Shown: positions 46,277 through 54,863, counted from the first letter of the stretch. The stretch: DNA of 64,000 bases from Verrucomicrobiales bacterium (GCA_024636835.1 JAGXGH010000027.1:1-64000), one strand, 5' to 3'. Notes: generated by a model from the sequence alone, not told the origin. Numbers and translations: made by a program.

Positions 46277-47500
46277 GTGCAAAATTCATTTACTCACAAA
46301 CTCCCCAACACCGAGGGCTACTTCGGCGAATACGGTGGCAGCTTTATCCCGCCCGATCTCCAGACGATCATTAGCGAAATCTCCGATGCCTATGATGAGA
46401 TCAAGAAGGATAAAAACTTCCTTAGTGAACTCACGTCTCTTTACCAACATTATGTCGGCAGACCGAGTCCGATCTTCCATGCGAAACGGCTTTCTGCAAA
46501 ATACGGCGCGGACATTTACCTCAAGCGTGAAGACCTGAACCACACAGGGGCACACAAGATCAACCACTGCCTAGGCGAAGCACTTCTGGCTAAGAAGATG
46601 GGGAAAACAAAACTTATTGCCGAAACAGGAGCTGGCCAGCACGGTGTGGCTCTCGCCACCGCCGCTGCGTTGTTAGGTATGGAGTGTGACATCTACATGG
46701 GTGAGGTGGACATCGCCAAGGAGCACCCGAACGTGGTGCGGATGCGCATTCTCGGCGCGAAGGTCATCCCCGTCACGCACGGCCGCAAGACACTCAAGGA
46801 AGCTGTCGACGCCGCCTTTGAGGCCTACCTTGGAGACCCAGTGACCCAATTCTACGCAATTGGATCTGTCGTCGGCCCTCACCCGTTCCCAAAAATGGTT
46901 CGGGATTTCCAATCCATCGTCGGCAACGAAGCCCGCGCTCAGATGTTGGAAATGACCGGTAAACTCCCCGACCACATCGTCGCCTGTGTCGGTGGTGGCT
47001 CCAATGCCATCGGAATTTTCTCTGCTTTTCTCGAGGATGAAAGCGTCGCGCTTCACGGGGTCGAGCCATCAGGTCGGAATCTGGAGAAAATTGGAGAACA
47101 CGCCGCCACGCTAAGCAAAGGAACTCCTGGTGTGATGCACGGATTCAAATCCTACATGCTCCAGAACGACGCAGGTGAGCCCGAGGTCGTCTACTCCGTT
47201 GCCAGCGGTCTCGACTACCCATCTGTCGGGCCTCAGCACAGTTATCTCAAGGACATCGGTCGGGTCAGCTATCACACCATCTCCGACATCGAAGCGATTG
47301 ACGCCTTTTTCGAGCTATCCCGGATGGAAGGGATCATCCCCGCCATTGAATCGGCACATGCGATCGCCCACGTCGCCAAACTTGCCGCCTCACTTGCCCC
47401 AGAGGGAGGGGCTATCCTTGTAAATCTATCAGGACGGGGTGACAAGGACATTGATTTCGTCGCTGCTGAGTATGGGAAAGAATATGACCTACCTCAGTAG
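46277..47500 (+). CDS. trpB: Tryptophan synthase beta subunit
   Basis: 407 residues from a GTG at 46277. The PLP enzyme joins indole and serine. Seen: [12 protein letters not shown], the PLP lysine in [31 protein letters not shown], the phosphate-binding [12 protein letters not shown] and the late [11 protein letters not shown]. Regions for contact with TrpA are present, but no trpA or other trp gene is near. It is flanked by MITE copies 2 and 3 in the same orientation. No clear Shine-Dalgarno is visible before the GTG. Confidence 0.93.
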   Translation: MQNSFTHKLPNTEGYFGEYGGSFIPPDLQTIISEISDAYDEIKKDKNFLSELTSLYQHYVGRPSPIFHAKRLSAKYGADIYLKREDLNHTGAHKINHCLGEALLAKKMGKTKLIAETGAGQHGVALATAAALLGMECDIYMGEVDIAKEHPNVVRMRILGAKVIPVTHGRKTLKEAVDAAFEAYLGDPVTQFYAIGSVVGPHPFPKMVRDFQSIVGNEARAQMLEMTGKLPDHIVACVGGGSNAIGIFSAFLEDESVALHGVEPSGRNLEKIGEHAATLSKGTPGVMHGFKSYMLQNDAGEPEVVYSVASGLDYPSVGPQHSYLKDIGRVSYHTISDIEAIDAFFELSRMEGIIPAIESAHAIAHVAKLAASLAPEGGAILVNLSGRGDKDIDFVAAEYGKEYDLPQ

Positions 47501-47529
47501 TCGATTCATCCGCTGATCGCGAGACCCAA

Positions 47530-47573
47530 AGCGGAACAAAGGGTCAGTCCTAGCGGAACAAAGGGTCAGTCCT
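47530..47573 (+). repeat. 22-bp tandem duplication
   Basis: Two exact copies of a 22-bp unit starting AGCGGAACAAAGGGTCAG, just after trpB. Short and non-coding. Confidence 0.85.
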
Positions 47574-47653
47574 TGATTTTTAATATTTAGCTTCCACCTC
47601 ATCAAACACAGCTCTGCACCCCGCCCCCCCCACCGAAAATAGAGGTCTGGAGA

Positions 47654-47777
47654 GAATGGCACTGTTTTAAGGGGTGATTCGGTTGATTTAGAGAACCGCG
47701 TATATCGCTCACACGGGTGGGTACGCACCGTGCTCCTTGATAGATGACACCTATGGTGCTCTTAAAACATACCATTC
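47654..47777 (+). mobile_element. MITE-like element, copy 3
   Basis: 124 bp, an internally shortened copy. Left end GAATGGCACTGTTTTAAG, right end CTTAAAACATACCATTC. Flanked by AGGTCTGGAGA (47643-47653) and GGGTCTGGAGA (47778-47788), 10 of 11 identical, the target-site duplication. Confidence 0.8.
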
Positions 47778-47812
47778 GGGTCTGGAGAATATTATCGCCC
47801 TAGCCATTATGG

Positions 47813-48217
47813 CTAAGGTGCCTCACGCATCTCGCGTTGGCGCATGGGCATGGCATCGATGCTGGCGTAGAGTTTTTTGAAACTGAATTCTGTGGATTTC
47901 CAACTCAGTGTCGTACGTCCGTCTTTGCCGATGAGGAAAATTTTCGGCTCCTTGGGATCTGGTGAAAGACGCTTCGTAAACTCAGCCGCAAGCTCTTTGC
48001 CGGTAGGATGCTTGGATGCGCCGGGACCGCTGAGGATGAAGACTTTAAGATCCCGTTCATCGAGCCCGGTATTTTCGCGAGCGAGCTGATCATTCAAAGA
48101 CTGAGTGGATTCTGGAATGATGAGAAGACGGTTCTTCCATTGGAAGTCGGAAATCCTGTCGCTCGCCAAAACGGTTTGTGAAAGCAGTGAAACTGCGAGA
48201 ATAAATGACTTCATCAT
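47813..48217 (-). CDS. DUF4174-like secreted protein
   Basis: 134 residues with a signal peptide (about 1-19, LAS). The body DFQWKNRLLIIPE, RDLKVFILSGPG, KIFLIGKDGRTTLSWKS and SFKKLYASIDAMPMRQREM fits DUF4174, a thioredoxin-like domain without catalytic cysteines, ending in the typical MPMRQREM. Periplasmic or secreted; function unknown. It stands alone on this strand. Confidence 0.78.
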   Translation of the reverse strand: MMKSFILAVSLLSQTVLASDRISDFQWKNRLLIIPESTQSLNDQLARENTGLDERDLKVFILSGPGASKHPTGKELAAEFTKRLSPDPKEPKIFLIGKDGRTTLSWKSTEFSFKKLYASIDAMPMRQREMREAP

Positions 48218-48391
48218 TAATCTTACGCGCGAAGTTATTTTTCGGTCGCCTTTGCCCCGCTTTGTTTATCAAAGAGAAAAATAGTGCGATTTCCCACTTG
48301 GCTCTTCATCATCCCCATACCCTTTCCCATATCATTGACATGCTCAGGGATACTCTCCAATTAGTCGTATATATCGTAACCTGCATGATTT

Positions 48392-49111
48392 ATGAAAAAG
48401 ACACTTATACTTATTGGGGGAGTCGCTGTTGTGGGCTCCATGTCGGCTTCGGCAGCAGTCACTCTTGTGGCGGGCTGGGAGACTTTTGGTGGCTCAAACA
48501 ACTGGTCGACCACCCAGTTAGCTGGTGAGACCACGGCTAAGGTTTCCGCTACGACCGAGCATAACGATTGGTCCAATTGGAATAACAATAGTTATGGCGC
48601 CAGTACTGATGGCACTTTTGGCAGCTTGAGCACATCTATCGCCGGTGCTGCTGTGAATACGAGCAATCTCAGCCTGAACCAGTCAAACGGGACTCTCACA
48701 TTCACGTTGACCAACGACTCGGGCACCGACAGAACTTTGGAGGGATTCCATTTTGATGCTGTCCATAGGTTTAGCTCGGCTAGTGCATGGGCTATTACCT
48801 ATGGAGGTGCCATTTCAGGCACAGGAACTGGCGGAGCGATCAGCGACGTTTATGGCGGCATGCCCGCTGCCACTCCGGCTGTCCGTGATAAGGCTGTAGA
48901 TCTTAGCGGACTCACAGATAATGTTTGGGAAGCAGGTAGCGATGCTATTTTCACCCTTGCATTCACGGGTGCCCCAAATTCGGGTTCCGGCGGTGGAGTA
49001 GAAATGGTGGTCGACAACATCGGAATCACCGCTACGATCATCCCCGAACCATCGACCTTTGCTTTGTTGGGCTTGGGTGGCCTCGCCTTGCTGCTTCGTC
49101 GTCGGGCATAA
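48392..49111 (+). CDS. PEP-CTERM sorted exported protein
   Basis: 239 residues. Signal peptide (about 1-23, SASA), a Gly/Ser/Thr/Asn-rich beta body without recognised domain, and the C-terminal sorting signal IPEPSTFALLGLGGLALLLRRR. Exosortase-type processing would release it to the cell surface or matrix. The typical low-Cys, Asn/Trp-rich repeats (WETFGGSNNWSTT, DWSNWNNNS) suggest an extracellular structural or carbohydrate-linked role (inference). A terminator follows. Confidence 0.85.
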   Translation: MKKTLILIGGVAVVGSMSASAAVTLVAGWETFGGSNNWSTTQLAGETTAKVSATTEHNDWSNWNNNSYGASTDGTFGSLSTSIAGAAVNTSNLSLNQSNGTLTFTLTNDSGTDRTLEGFHFDAVHRFSSASAWAITYGGAISGTGTGGAISDVYGGMPAATPAVRDKAVDLSGLTDNVWEAGSDAIFTLAFTGAPNSGSGGGVEMVVDNIGITATIIPEPSTFALLGLGGLALLLRRRA

Positions 49112-49136
49112 CACCTTATAAGCTATTATTTTTTTC

Positions 49137-49170
49137 AAAAGCCGCGCCTGAACACAGGGCGCGGTTTTTT
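49137..49170 (+). terminator. Intrinsic terminator
   Basis: Stem CCGCGCC/GGCGCGG with a 9-base loop, A-run before and six T after. Ends the PEP-CTERM gene and may act in both directions. Confidence 0.92.
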
Positions 49171-49356
49171 GTTGGTATCGAAAAATTGCGAACAGCGCCA
49201 TTCGTGCCTGACCCTTCTTGCCCTTCCAGCCCTTCTTGTAAAAAACAGCACAGCCCATACTTCATGACCTTCATGGTAAAATCATAGTGCCGAGAAGCAG
49301 GGAGCAGAGAAGTGCGGGCTTTGCCCGGGGTATAGTTGCTGGGCGGCGTGCGATTC

Positions 49357-49887
49357 TCAATCGAGGTACTCGGCAACGACCCTCCATGCGCCTTCCACTT
49401 GTCGCAGTTGAAGCAGTATGAAGTCTCCTTTGGGGGGAGCCGCCTTCACCAAAACATCGCCCTCCTTGATCGTGAAATGCAGCTTTGAATCAGGAGTCCC
49501 GACTGGATCGGAAGGCTGTGGCGCAAAATCGCCCACCGTTGTCCTCAACACCTCGAACCTCAAGGATTCCATCAATGCGGCAATCTTATCGGCAGGACGC
49601 GCCGGCCGGCCTTCGCCTGCCTTTATCATCGCCTGGATCAGCTTTCCCCGTTCGACCTCTGTAGCCTTCGTTCTTCCAGGCTCAGCTGTAAGGCCGTACT
49701 CGACTTTCAGGAACTCGTGTCCGGGCATGAGAACCACCTTGGAGGCATAGGTGTTCTCCAGCTTCTTGTAATCTGCCTGAAGAAAGGTGCTCAAATGTTC
49801 CTTCGAAGCCTCGACGGCCTTATCATCAGCAAACAGCGCTCCCCCAAGCATGAATAGCGCTGTAACGGTGATCATCATTGTTTTCAT
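49357..49887 (-). CDS. Secreted hypothetical protein
   Basis: 176 residues. Signal peptide (MKTMMITVTALFMLGGALFA). The body begins with a helix (DKAVEASKEHLSTFLQADYK), resembles SnoaL/DUF4878-type small ligand-binding folds and ends with LLQLRQVEGAWRVVAEYLD, a pattern common in NTF2-like proteins. The family assignment is a guess from this ending. Left neighbour of the cassette-like array. Confidence 0.55.
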   Translation of the reverse strand: MKTMMITVTALFMLGGALFADDKAVEASKEHLSTFLQADYKKLENTYASKVVLMPGHEFLKVEYGLTAEPGRTKATEVERGKLIQAMIKAGEGRPARPADKIAALMESLRFEVLRTTVGDFAPQPSDPVGTPDSKLHFTIKEGDVLVKAAPPKGDFILLQLRQVEGAWRVVAEYLD

Positions 49888-50022
49888 ATTTCTTCAAGGT
49901 CTTAGCAAAGTAAACGCGGGGTGGACAATCGTAAAAGTAGTCAGTCCCTTTCATATTGTCATTCCTCCATTTTCTCTTTTTTATTCCCTGAGAACAATGA
50001 CGCATTGCGAGGACTGGCACCT

Positions 50023-50241
50023 TTAGACCCTTATTACGGCTAGTTGGATGTGGTCGAGTTTAATTGAGCTGAGAATTTTTTGGTGGTTTGTGTGGTTGGC
50101 AATTGATGGAGCATAGCTTCCAGCCCTCCCCCAGTAGAGAAAATCAACATCGTGATAGGGCACATCGCATGATTTCGCGATGCGTCTTGCGACGGTGGAC
50201 TTGCCCGAACCGCTGCAGCCAATGACCAAGTAACGTGACAT
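50023..50241 (-). pseudogene. Truncated adenylate kinase-like P-loop protein
   Basis: 72 residues. The first 40 match topology-modulation/adenylate kinase-like proteins: YLVIGCSGSGKSTVARRIA (Walker A) and VDFLYWG. After residue 43 the match stops and the tail (SIKLDHIQLAVIRV) is unrelated, so the rest of the kinase is missing. Its ATG overlaps the stop of the upstream gene by one base (TAATG). It is the last element of the array. Confidence 0.7.
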
Positions 50242-51113
50242 TATTCGAACGGGGATTTAGGTTCTCCGTTAGTTGCCGGCCTTAGACCGATCTGCGGATC
50301 TTGGATCATTTTGACCAGAAACGTTACCCCCTCTTGGGAGTGAAGCTCAGTAAACCCGCACCTAAGGTAAAACCGCAACGCACGCTGGTTGCCATCCGTC
50401 ACCTCGGCCTTCACGGCTGCATAAGAATGCCGTGCCGCCCAATCGAAGAGATGGCCCAACAAAGCCTCCCCCACCCCGCTTCTCCTGTGGGACGGGGCGA
50501 TCCACATCTGTATCAGCTCCCCGTGACTTGAGATTTCCGTATCACGATACAGCGCTGCCAAGCCCACTGGCCCGCCATCTTCAACGATAAAGATGGCGCG
50601 ATCGCCACCATCTGCAGCTTCATCGGCCTGGTTAGCCCAGCTCTCCATGCTTCGGCCAAGCGCGGCCTCGTAGCTCGATGAGAATGCCTCCGGTGATTCT
50701 CGAAGGGCCTCCAATCTTACGGATCGGTAGAGCTCAGCTTCACCAACGGCAAGCCGACGAATCGCGTATGTTTTCTCCCCATTCATCAGTCGTTCTTTCC
50801 GAGAACTAGTTGTTTGCCCGTTAGTGTATCGAAAGCTATCGCCCCCCATAGCCCAGCAATAAGCGAAACGAGAAACTTCCTCGCGCAACTCGTCTTGCAG
50901 CCCGAAAAAATCTCTTAGATCCAGTTCTTCGGGCTCCAGCCCAAGGCGAATCAACCCTTCGTATTCGCGGTCGAACACGGACTTCCGCTTCACAGGATCA
51001 GTCCAACAATCGTGGGCATTTTGAATCACCGCCACCCGGTTGTTCCGGGCATTAGGTTCTAGAAACTTCTCTGGCTGGTCGCCCTGAAGATAAGATGAGA
51101 GATAAAGTTTCAT
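50241..51113 (-). CDS. Chimera: truncated peptidase E joined to a GNAT
   Basis: 290 residues. Residues 1-93 match dipeptidase E (family S51): MKLYLSSYLQG, RVAVIQNAHDCW, LGLEPEELDLRDFFG, but break off at GGDSF, just before the region that carries the catalytic Ser. From about residue 109 (MNGEKTYAIRRLAVGEAE) it is a complete GNAT with motif A in WIAPSHRRSGVGEALLG and motif B in NQRALRFYLRCGF. The joint lies in NGQTTSSRKERL. The GNAT could be translated alone from its own ATG at 50789 or as a fusion. Confidence 0.8.
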   Translation of the reverse strand: MKLYLSSYLQGDQPEKFLEPNARNNRVAVIQNAHDCWTDPVKRKSVFDREYEGLIRLGLEPEELDLRDFFGLQDELREEVSRFAYCWAMGGDSFRYTNGQTTSSRKERLMNGEKTYAIRRLAVGEAELYRSVRLEALRESPEAFSSSYEAALGRSMESWANQADEAADGGDRAIFIVEDGGPVGLAALYRDTEISSHGELIQMWIAPSHRRSGVGEALLGHLFDWAARHSYAAVKAEVTDGNQRALRFYLRCGFTELHSQEGVTFLVKMIQDPQIGLRPATNGEPKSPFE

Positions 51114-51194
51114 GCGTTGTTCGTTCGGTAATGAGGCTAAAAAAATACTCCTTTAATGTCTCAAAACGGAAGCAATTGGAGAATTATTTTTCGG

Positions 51195-51740
51195 CTACTT
51201 TTCCGGCGACGTATCTAGCAGCAAGGCATACACCTCATGGTCTAGCCAACGATCATAGACTTTCTCTGCACGCTGCAATGTGCCTTCACGAGTAAAGCCG
51301 AGACGCTCCGGGATTGCTCTGCTTCTGTGGTTTTCGGTCGCACAACGGATGTCAACTTTCTGCAACCCAAGCTCGTCCCGAGCTATCGAAATCAGATCTG
51401 AGACGACCCGCGTCATGATTCCTCTGCCGTTGTATTCCTCCGCCAGCCAATACCCGATGTAGCCAATTCCGTTCACGGCATCGATCTGGTTGAACCCCGC
51501 AACTCCCGCCACTGATTCGCCTGAGAAAATCGTGACATGGATCGCTTCGCCACGCGCAAAGCGCTGCAATTGTTCACGTATGAACTCCCTGGTATCATCG
51601 GCACTGGTGGTGCCGTCCAGCCATGGGAGCCATTGCCGCAAGAACTCACGGTTCGCGTCTGTCACAGCAAATATCTCATCCGCATACTTGGGAAGAGAAA
51701 GCCTGATCTCGATGTCGGGTGTGATTTTTCGGGAAAACAT
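51195..51740 (-). CDS. RimJ/RimL-type GNAT acetyltransferase
   Basis: 181 residues from ATG 51740. ITPDIEIRLSLPKYADEIFA, YWLAEEYNGRGIMTRVV (motif A), VDIRCATENHRSRAIPERLGF (motif B) and RAEKVYDRWLDHEVYALL fit ribosomal-protein-serine-type acetyltransferases that modify N-termini or related amines. A GTG at 51764 gives eight more residues and overlaps the upstream deaminase stop; either start couples it to the deaminase. Confidence 0.85.
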   Translation of the reverse strand: MFSRKITPDIEIRLSLPKYADEIFAVTDANREFLRQWLPWLDGTTSADDTREFIREQLQRFARGEAIHVTIFSGESVAGVAGFNQIDAVNGIGYIGYWLAEEYNGRGIMTRVVSDLISIARDELGLQKVDIRCATENHRSRAIPERLGFTREGTLQRAEKVYDRWLDHEVYALLLDTSPEK

Positions 51741-51753
51741 TTCTTGAATGGAG

Positions 51754-52182
51754 TTAAAGTTCACCGCCCCCTGAATTGGAGGAGCGCTCTGAGGGTTCTA
51801 TTAGCCAGTGCTCGGGGAGAAGGTCGCGAAGCCGCACAACACGACCCTGATCCAAGATGACTTCGCAATCCGCATTCAGCGGATCGATCTGTAGCAAGAA
51901 TTCCCGGCAGCGGCCACAGGGCGCCAGAACGCAATCGTCGGCAACGGCTACAATTGCGGAAATCCTCGTCTCGCCACCCTTGATCATTTCGGCTGCCGCC
52001 GCATGCTCCGCACAGAATCCGATTCCACAACTCAGGTCGATGCAAACACCTGTGTATATTCGCCCTGAGCTGGATCGGATGGCAGATGCGACAGTGGCTG
52101 CTGAGAAATCTTCTCGCCCAAGGATCATCTCGCGAACCAATGGCTGTGCAATATCTATGAGCTGTTGGTGATCTGGTGTCAT
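51754..52182 (-). CDS. Cytidine deaminase-like protein
   Basis: 142 residues. Zinc-dependent deaminase of the Cdd/blasticidin-deaminase type. CAEHAAAAEM is the HAE motif (zinc ligand His... with catalytic Glu) and PCGRCREFL the PCxxC motif. Opening helix QLIDIAQPLVREMI and the VCIDLSCGIGFCAE strand fit. The substrate (cytidine or an analogue) is not visible. Cassette-type context: part of the minus-strand array, after a 21-bp palindrome. Confidence 0.88.
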   Translation of the reverse strand: MTPDHQQLIDIAQPLVREMILGREDFSAATVASAIRSSSGRIYTGVCIDLSCGIGFCAEHAAAAEMIKGGETRISAIVAVADDCVLAPCGRCREFLLQIDPLNADCEVILDQGRVVRLRDLLPEHWLIEPSERSSNSGGGEL

Positions 52183-52205
52183 TTTCTGATCGCAATTGCT
52201 TCGCT

Positions 52206-52226
52206 ATGATCGACCGGGTCGATCAT
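52206..52226. promoter_or_regulatory. 21-bp palindrome
   Basis: ATGATCGACC-G-GGTCGATCAT, a perfect 10-bp inverted repeat with one central base between the hydrolase and deaminase genes. There is no T-run; an operator or recombination hairpin is possible. Confidence 0.5.
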
Positions 52227-52239
52227 TCTGGGCTACGGT

Positions 52240-53262
52240 TTACTTCTTGGAGATGGTTACCTCGTCGGAACTCGTCACTCCCAGCTTCTTCGCGAGGTTG
52301 CCCCCATTGATTTGAAGAACAAGAAATCCATCGGGAGAGAGATATGCGGCGCCTTTGCCCTGAGGCAGGAGACTGTAGTGTTGAATGAGAGTGACGGCTT
52401 CGGTGGCATCTCCTGCGCTCACGATGAGCGTGTCCTTCAGCTTCGCGTTGAGTGTCTCAAGGTCATCGGAGACAAAGGAAGTGGTGAGATTGCCCCAAGA
52501 TTCGCTGAGATGCGTGATACTTCCGGTCATTGAAATTCTCGCGGTGGAAGGGTGTTCGGGAATCGGCTCGGTGGCATCCGTTTCCCTAGCGACATCCTTG
52601 CCATCCAACCAGTCATCCAAGCCGTGAATGGCAGCGAGTTTCTCTCTGTCGCTGGTATTGCAATGCCCCTTCCGCTCGACTTTCCAAAGTGCCGCAAACT
52701 CGTTTCCCGCCTTCTTGAAGTAGGTCTCTGACATCGGGCGGTTGGCTTCCTGGTTGATGAGGAGGATAAGCGGAACCTTTGGTGAATATTTCAGCAAAGG
52801 GCTCATTTCGTCCTTGGGGTAATCCTGCAAGGCCGAGCCGATTCCAATCGCTCCATCGACATTGAGTTTGCCTTCCGCTGCAAGAACCGCGATCTGGCCT
52901 CCCATTGAATTGCCCAGAATGTAAGTGCGGCTCGCCTTGCCATGAAGCTTGGCAACTTGCTCTTGGAGTGCCTTCAGATCTGCGAAAGCATCGTCAATGA
53001 TCCAGCCGTTTCTGCGGTAAGAGGTCGAGGCAATGACCCAGCCCTCATTCGAGAGAGTGGTCTCCATCGTGCCGTCGATTTTGAATTGAGCGCTGAGTGG
53101 AGCGTCGACCGGTCGATAGCCATGGGCAAGAAGGAGGACTTTCCCGTTCGGCTTTTCGGGAGAAAGGATCAGGTAGCGTGCTCCCTCGACCTCGCCTTCA
53201 TGAACGAGGGGCGCAGCGGAAGAGATTGACGCAATTGCCAGAAGAATGAAGAGGGCTTTCAT
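52240..53262 (-). CDS. Secreted alpha/beta hydrolase fused to a SAM-hydrolase C-terminal-like domain
   Basis: 340 residues with signal peptide (about 1-16). Residues 20-220: alpha/beta hydrolase with LLLAHGYRP (oxyanion), nucleophile elbow YILGNSMGGQIAVL, VPLILLINQE (acid region) and KGHCNTSDR (His). Residues 250-340: HLSESWGNLTTSFV, an INGGNLAKKLG segment and a final DEVTISK match the C-terminal beta-barrel of SAM hydroxide adenosyltransferases (DUF62), which normally follows a different N-terminal domain. I do not know this combination; function of the pair is open. Confidence 0.7.
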   Translation of the reverse strand: MKALFILLAIASISSAAPLVHEGEVEGARYLILSPEKPNGKVLLLAHGYRPVDAPLSAQFKIDGTMETTLSNEGWVIASTSYRRNGWIIDDAFADLKALQEQVAKLHGKASRTYILGNSMGGQIAVLAAEGKLNVDGAIGIGSALQDYPKDEMSPLLKYSPKVPLILLINQEANRPMSETYFKKAGNEFAALWKVERKGHCNTSDREKLAAIHGLDDWLDGKDVARETDATEPIPEHPSTARISMTGSITHLSESWGNLTTSFVSDDLETLNAKLKDTLIVSAGDATEAVTLIQHYSLLPQGKGAAYLSPDGFLVLQINGGNLAKKLGVTSSDEVTISKK

Positions 53263-53422
53263 AGAGTATCGTAGGGATTAGATTGGAAGGATTTGGAAAA
53301 GAGGAGTCGGATCAATCTCCGCCCACGTCCGTGCCAGCGTGTTGCTCAACGGCCACCAGACAGCGTCCTGCACGCTAACGGAGCAGCAATGATGGTGCGA
53401 TATAATCTCAATATCATTTATA

Positions 53423-53490
53423 GGCAACGTGGAGGATAGCCGATGGCTAGCGTGAAGCGCGAAAGTCATTACGCTACTCTGACTGGTTGG
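53423..53490 (-). repeat. attC-like site
   Basis: On the minus strand it runs from CCAACC near the methyltransferase stop to ATCCTCCACGTTGCC, with the stem TAGCGT/ACGCTA inside. The closing block ATCCTCCACGTT is shared with the site at 54791. Another stem (AGCGTG/CACGCT) lies in the same gap at about 53336-53390. Confidence 0.5.
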
Positions 53491-54247
53491 CCCTTTCTTT
53501 CTTCTTTGCTACAATGATCTGTTTGATGGAATTGGAAGAAACCTGGTCTTTTTGGTAATTGCCGTGCTTTTCTGTGACTTCGAATCCACAATGATTCAAC
53601 AATGCTTCTAATTCTTGGGGGAAATACATCCTCATATTCAGGTAACCCTTGGATACCGTTCCATCTGATCTGGTGTGAAACGTAGTAACTCGACGGATCT
53701 GCAAATGATTTTCATAGATCGCAGTTGCTGTAACCTCGATCTTTCCTTCTCCGTCTGGATCATCGTACTCTGAAAGAGTTTCTACATCGTCACTGCTCTT
53801 TGAAAGTATCGAAATCGCCGGTACGAATGCGTCGATGACAAACGCTCCATCGTCATCTAGATGGTTGAAGACTGCACGAAAACACTTTTCCGCTTCCCGG
53901 TAATCCATCAAGTGAGCTAAGTTGTTCGATGGAAGGATGATTGTCTTGAACTTTTCTTCCTCCTTGAACTCAGTCATGTCGCCGAGCTTGAAACAAACCG
54001 GAAGGTTTCGATTTTGTGTCTTCGCCCGTGCGTGCTCCAGCATCGCTTCTGATAGGTCTATTCCAGTTATTTTACAATCAGCCTCAGCAAGGGGAATCGT
54101 GATCTTTCCGGTTCCGCATCCCAGCTCCAAAATGGGTGTTCCGTAGGTGGCTACGATATTGAGCCAGAAGGACATGTCCGGATCACCGAACAAGCAATCG
54201 TAGTGTCGTCCATCGCGGTAGATATGATCTATGTCATCAATTTTCAT
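53474..54247 (-). CDS. Class I SAM-dependent methyltransferase
   Basis: 257 residues from ATG 54247; an upstream TTG inside the attC site is rejected. The Rossmann core shows ILELGCGTGKITIPLAEADC (motif I) in parts, GIDLSEAMLEHARAK (motif II), FKTIILPSNNLAHL and LDDDGAFVIDAFVP (motif III). C-terminal LMRMYFPQELEALLNHCGFEV-type ending as in small-molecule methyltransferases. Substrate unknown. The gene carries an attC-like element at both sides. Confidence 0.85.
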   Translation of the reverse strand: MKIDDIDHIYRDGRHYDCLFGDPDMSFWLNIVATYGTPILELGCGTGKITIPLAEADCKITGIDLSEAMLEHARAKTQNRNLPVCFKLGDMTEFKEEEKFKTIILPSNNLAHLMDYREAEKCFRAVFNHLDDDGAFVIDAFVPAISILSKSSDDVETLSEYDDPDGEGKIEVTATAIYENHLQIRRVTTFHTRSDGTVSKGYLNMRMYFPQELEALLNHCGFEVTEKHGNYQKDQVSSNSIKQIIVAKKKERANQSE

Positions 54248-54253
54248 TTTAAT

Positions 54254-54343
54254 GGCCAACGATAGAGTGGATGCACCCGCGGCGGGAAGCCCGAATTCAA
54301 CTTGCAGGCTTATCGCCGGTTACATCCTACGACTTGTTAGGAT
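54254..54343 (-). repeat. attC recombination site (best copy)
   Basis: 90 bp. On the minus strand it starts with TCCTAACAAGTCG, which contains the stop of the YunG gene, and ends TATCGTTGGCC. The outer boxes CTAAC and GTTGG pair, GGATG pairs with CATCC, then ACC-GGCG with CGCC-GCGGGT, and AAGCC with GGCTT inside. Overlap of the stop codon with the first box and the long imperfect hairpin are hallmarks of integron cassette attC sites. Confidence 0.75.
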
Positions 54344-54761
54344 TGAGTTTGCATATCGTTGCTTCAACCTGTTGATTCTGAGGGGAAATATGGCGATTAA
54401 CGCGCTCAATGAGCAGAGAGACTCGATCGACCGTTTCTTGACTATCTCCGAGTGATTCTCGCTCTCTTACTCTCCAGTTCTTGACCTCTGTGCCGTCAGG
54501 GAACTGCTGCCATGTGAGATCAATATGACGCTCTACTCCGTCAGTCAGTAGTAGATTCCAAAAATGCTTCTCAAAGCTCTTACCTGTCCAGACCTCTCCT
54601 TCAACAATCTCAACTTCTGGGAAGTAGAACTGAATGACGCGTGAAGTTGGGTAGCATTGCCCTAAAGCCGGGTTGCCTTCTCGTAGAGCCATCTGGTATG
54701 ATGTCTTCTCATCCCAAGACGCTTCAAGAGCTTCGCGTATTTGATCTAGATTGATTTCCAC
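54327..54761 (-). CDS. YunG-family protein
   Basis: 144 residues from a GTG at 54761. Resembles YunG-like proteins: REALEASWDEKTSYQMA, NPALGQCYPTSRVIQFYFPE, HFWNLLLTDGVERHIDLTWQQF-type stretch with the conserved His/Cys (GQC, HFWN, HIDLTW). Function of the family is unknown, though Cys-His placement recalls papain-like folds. It occurs often in gene cassettes (from memory). Its stop lies in the attC site. Confidence 0.75.
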   Translation of the reverse strand: MEINLDQIREALEASWDEKTSYQMALREGNPALGQCYPTSRVIQFYFPEVEIVEGEVWTGKSFEKHFWNLLLTDGVERHIDLTWQQFPDGTEVKNWRVRERESLGDSQETVDRVSLLIERVNRHISPQNQQVEATICKLNPNKS

Positions 54762-54790
54762 GTGATGCGAACGACGAGATTTATTTTATC

Positions 54791-54850
54791 CTAACGTGGA
54801 GGATGATCACGTAGAGGAGCGCAGCGACTCGGAGTTGATCACTCCGTCTT
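54791..54850 (-). repeat. attC-like hairpin site
   Basis: The outer arms GGAG-x2-TGATCA and TGATCACTCC pair, with AGTCGCTGCG inside. On the minus strand it ends ATCCTCCACGTTAGG, close to the R' consensus GTTRRRY. Related in sequence to 60924-60980. Confidence 0.55.
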
Positions 54851-54863
54851 GATCTGCTCTCTC

